Both the position numbers and the translations under genes were made by a program. This document shows positions 6,169 to 6,991 of a stretch of 6,991 nt of DNA, one piece after another. Position 1 is the stretch's first letter. Every line of letters starts with the position of its first letter. Location: the NCBI GenBank assembly GCA_012519465.1, contig JAAYQD010000185.1, positions 1 to 6,991 of the forward strand. The letters are read 5' to 3'. The DNA is from Candidatus Cloacimonadota bacterium (lineage in GTDB: Bacteria; Cloacimonadota; Cloacimonadia; Cloacimonadales; Cloacimonadaceae). The notes under the pieces were generated by a model. It saw only the letters and a program-made list of their open reading frames with translations, had not been told where the DNA came from and searched no databases.

Positions 6169-6991
6169 CTAAAATCTCTGGCTCACCTGGAATCTCCAGG
6201 TAAAGCTGTCGTTTTTATAATTTGTTTGATCTTGGATACGATGATACTTTTGGCTGATGCAGGTGCCCACGGAGAGGTTGTGGAGGGGCACTGAATCTAT
6301 GCCCACAGTGAGGTAATCGTATGATTGATCCTTCTGATCTCCGGTGAGGTTTACCCTTCTGTAGCTGAGATAGGGGACCATTCTGCTGTCGAATAGCGAG
6401 TATTCCGCCCTGCCAAAAAAGGTGAAGTTGCTGTTTTTGTGTAGTGAGTTTAGGGACACTCCCTCGCTAAAGCCCAGATCCCGCTTGTTATTGGCAAGAG
6501 ATAGTACGAACTGGGTGCGCAAGGGGACATATAGCATGCGGTTGCTCATGCTGAAATTGACGCTGTAATCGAAGTTTTCAAAGATGAGGTCTTCGTTAGC
6601 TGCTTCGCCTTCTTTGCGATCGTTCATGTTCATGCGGTAGCTGATATCAAACTGGGATGGCAGGATGGGGATTTGAGGGGCATCATAGCCCATGCCAACA
6701 GATAAGTTCTTGGAATTCAGCTTGTAAGGTGTAAATAGGGAATCGGGCTGCACTGCAGGGTTGTTTTTGTTTATGAAATCCGTATTGAAGAATGCAGCCT
6801 TTAGATAGGGGTAATTGGCTATGCGCAAGAGGCCTTGGGCAAACCAGGATATGTTGTGATTTGTTTCGGCAAAGTCTTTGGAGAGGTTATCCGTCTGATG
6901 GTTGTAACCTCCGGTGAGGGTGAAGGTGCGCCCCAAGAAGAATTGATCTGTGATGGAGAGCACGGTGTTGTCTTTTTGCAGATAGTTTGTG
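6169..6991 (-). CDS. Outer-membrane beta-barrel-like protein, C-terminal part only
   Basis: The frame is open through the right edge, so the start is missing; a GTG codon at 6963 is internal Val, and nine more codons are readable upstream of it. The visible 273 residues have no hydrophobic helix. They alternate polar and hydrophobic or aromatic residues in short strands separated by loops rich in Asn, Asp and Lys (for example LSVGMGYD, FDISYRMNMND, FTFFGRAEYS). The last residue is Phe after an alternating strand, TWRFQVSQRF, the usual C-terminal signal recognised by the Bam machinery. I infer a barrel in the outer membrane; no named family is recognised and the cargo or role is unknown. It is upstream of, and probably co-transcribed with, the CHASE2 cyclase. 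Confidence is high for the gene, moderate for the barrel. Confidence 0.75.
   Translation of the reverse strand, partial: TNYLQKDNTVLSITDQFFLGRTFTLTGGYNHQTDNLSKDFAETNHNISWFAQGLLRIANYPYLKAAFFNTDFINKNNPAVQPDSLFTPYKLNSKNLSVGMGYDAPQIPILPSQFDISYRMNMNDRKEGEAANEDLIFENFDYSVNFSMSNRMLYVPLRTQFVLSLANNKRDLGFSEGVSLNSLHKNSNFTFFGRAEYSLFDSRMVPYLSYRRVNLTGDQKDQSYDYLTVGIDSVPLHNLSVGTCISQKYHRIQDQTNYKNDSFTWRFQVSQRF

Overview
The window looks like chromosomal DNA of an uncultured or rarely cultured Gram-negative (diderm) bacterium. A protein with outer-membrane-barrel character ends in Phe, and two genes encode proteins predicted to face the periplasm. The intergenic DNA is crowded with short hairpins and heptamer repeats. 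The overall flavour (about 50% GC genes, repeat style, CHASE2 cyclase) reminds me of Candidatus Cloacimonadota or a neighbour in the FCB group. That placement is an impression, not a proof.

Positions 1-3701 hold four plus-strand genes. The first is an RluA/RluD-type pseudouridine synthase cut by the left edge. It abuts ribBA, a bifunctional riboflavin enzyme, which overlaps by 11 bp a secreted, membrane-anchored TPM-domain protein with a glycine-rich tail. After a 140-bp gap with its own Shine-Dalgarno comes a compact DUF445-like membrane protein. The tight packing of the first three suggests co-transcription. Their functions (RNA modification, flavin synthesis, envelope) do not form one obvious pathway, so this reads as a housekeeping cluster.

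Positions 3702-4244 lie between converging gene sets and have no convincing gene. They are dense with structure: two GGTTNNA-type heptad arrays in the same orientation, a 22-bp-period run of small hairpins, imperfect inverted repeats bracketing 207 bp, two near-identical 27-28 bp hairpin repeats, a large nested inverted repeat flanked by a 10-bp direct repeat, and a hairpin next to the cyclase stop. This is the most unusual part of the window.

Positions 4245-6991 are minus strand. An outer-membrane beta-barrel-like gene, whose 5' part lies off the right edge, is followed after 64 bp (containing a palindromic element) by a CHASE2-sensor class III adenylate cyclase with all main catalytic residues. 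These two are probably one transcript, giving a membrane receptor that would sense a periplasmic signal and make a cyclic nucleotide inside the cell.

I did not find a clearly new multi-gene system. The best candidate for something undescribed is the repeat/hairpin block at 3709-4227.
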